6,659 nt of DNA, taken from NCBI GenBank assembly GCA_948468495.1, contig CAOKJI010000103.1:1-6659 (forward strand), in the 5' to 3' direction. Of the stretch, positions 6,487 to 6,659 are shown in pieces; position 1 is the first letter of the stretch, and each line of letters begins with the position of its first letter. The position numbers and the translations under genes were made by a program. Source of the DNA: an uncultured Dorea sp. (lineage in GTDB: Bacteria > Bacillota_A > Clostridia > Lachnospirales > Lachnospiraceae). Under the pieces are notes generated by a model, which saw nothing but the letters and a program-made list of their open reading frames with translations, was not told the origin of the DNA and ran no database searches.

Positions 6487-6614
6487 CGATGTGATGCAAG
6501 CGTCAGAGCGTTTCATGGGCGTATGAAAAGGGATGAATTTGGAATACCTGTATGAAAAATGCGGAAATGCCTTTGAATGCCTGCGTCATGATAGATAGAA
6601 GAAAGGGGAAAAAG
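6487..6614 (+). other. Intergenic stretch with short repeats between isomerase and rhaD
   Basis: This 128-bp gap is the longest within the catabolic cluster. It holds a 6-bp inverted repeat TTTCAT/ATGAAA (6511-6516 and 6523-6528), an exact 9-bp direct repeat GTATGAAAA (6521-6529 and 6550-6558), and a 10-of-12 direct repeat ATGCAAGCGTCA / ATGCCTGCGTCA (6494-6505 and 6577-6588). No T-tracted terminator, clear promoter or CAGGAC-type operator is seen. Short frames inside it lack properly spaced ribosome binding sites. Its role is unknown; an RNA-processing or translational element is possible. Confidence 0.4.
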
Positions 6615-6659
6615 ATGAGTATTACAGATGTAAAATTTGTTCAGGGATTTATTCGGATG
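6615..6659 (+). CDS. rhaD: Probable rhamnulose-1-phosphate aldolase, 5' end only
   Basis: The first 15 codons read MSITDVKFVQGFIRM before the window ends. AAAGGGG at 6602-6608 gives a well-placed ribosome binding site. The FVQGFIRM segment resembles the start of class II aldolase RhaD, where E. coli has FVQGMIK at about the same position. RhaD is a zinc-dependent cytoplasmic enzyme that cleaves L-rhamnulose 1-phosphate to dihydroxyacetone phosphate and L-lactaldehyde, the step after RhaB, so the position fits. The visible part is too short to show the catalytic residues; the call rests on this short resemblance plus context. Confidence 0.7.
   Translation, partial: MSITDVKFVQGFIRM

Noticed and set aside
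6533..6598. 21-codon small open frame before rhaD (MNLEYLYEKC...)
   Set aside because: The only purine-rich stretch (AAAAGGG) directly abuts the ATG with no spacing, and neither composition nor context supports a real peptide.
1..6659. CRISPR array, tRNA/rRNA genes, insertion sequences or phage genes
   Set aside because: No regularly spaced repeats, tRNA-like folds, transposase motifs or terminal inverted repeats were seen in the window.

Overview
The window reads as part of an L-rhamnose catabolism locus from a Gram-positive anaerobe, most likely a Firmicute of the Lachnospiraceae/Clostridia type. This rests on strong AGGAGG-type ribosome binding sites 6-8 nt before nearly every start, moderate GC with frequent AGG/AGA arginine codons, all genes on one strand, and the style of the encoded proteins. 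The species cannot be named from the sequence alone.

Layout: positions 1-308 are non-coding as far as can be supported. They hold two consecutive hairpins (91-119 and 128-161; the second is a textbook intrinsic terminator) that close off an unseen upstream unit. A 21-bp-spaced direct repeat follows (206-246) and looks like an AraC-type operator. An AraC-family cupin/HTH regulator runs 309-1397. A 140-bp gap carries a TATAAT promoter box (1471-1476) and a possible second operator. Then come an NCS1-family membrane transporter (1538-3223), L-rhamnose mutarotase rhaM (3321-3635), L-rhamnulokinase rhaB (3648-5048), an AraA-type sugar isomerase (5068-6486) and, after a 128-bp gap, the first 15 codons of a probable rhamnulose-1-phosphate aldolase, rhaD (6615-6659, cut by the window edge).

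Working model: the transporter imports the sugar. RhaM interconverts L-rhamnose anomers, the isomerase makes L-rhamnulose, RhaB phosphorylates it at O1, and RhaD would split it into DHAP and L-lactaldehyde. The AraC-type protein would sense the sugar and act on its own promoter and on the transporter promoter.

Two parts of this model are unusual. The isomerase slot is filled by a distant relative of L-arabinose isomerase instead of RhaA, and the transporter slot by a member of the nucleobase:cation symporter-1 (cytosine permease-like) family instead of RhaT or an ABC system. Both substrate assignments are inferences from context.
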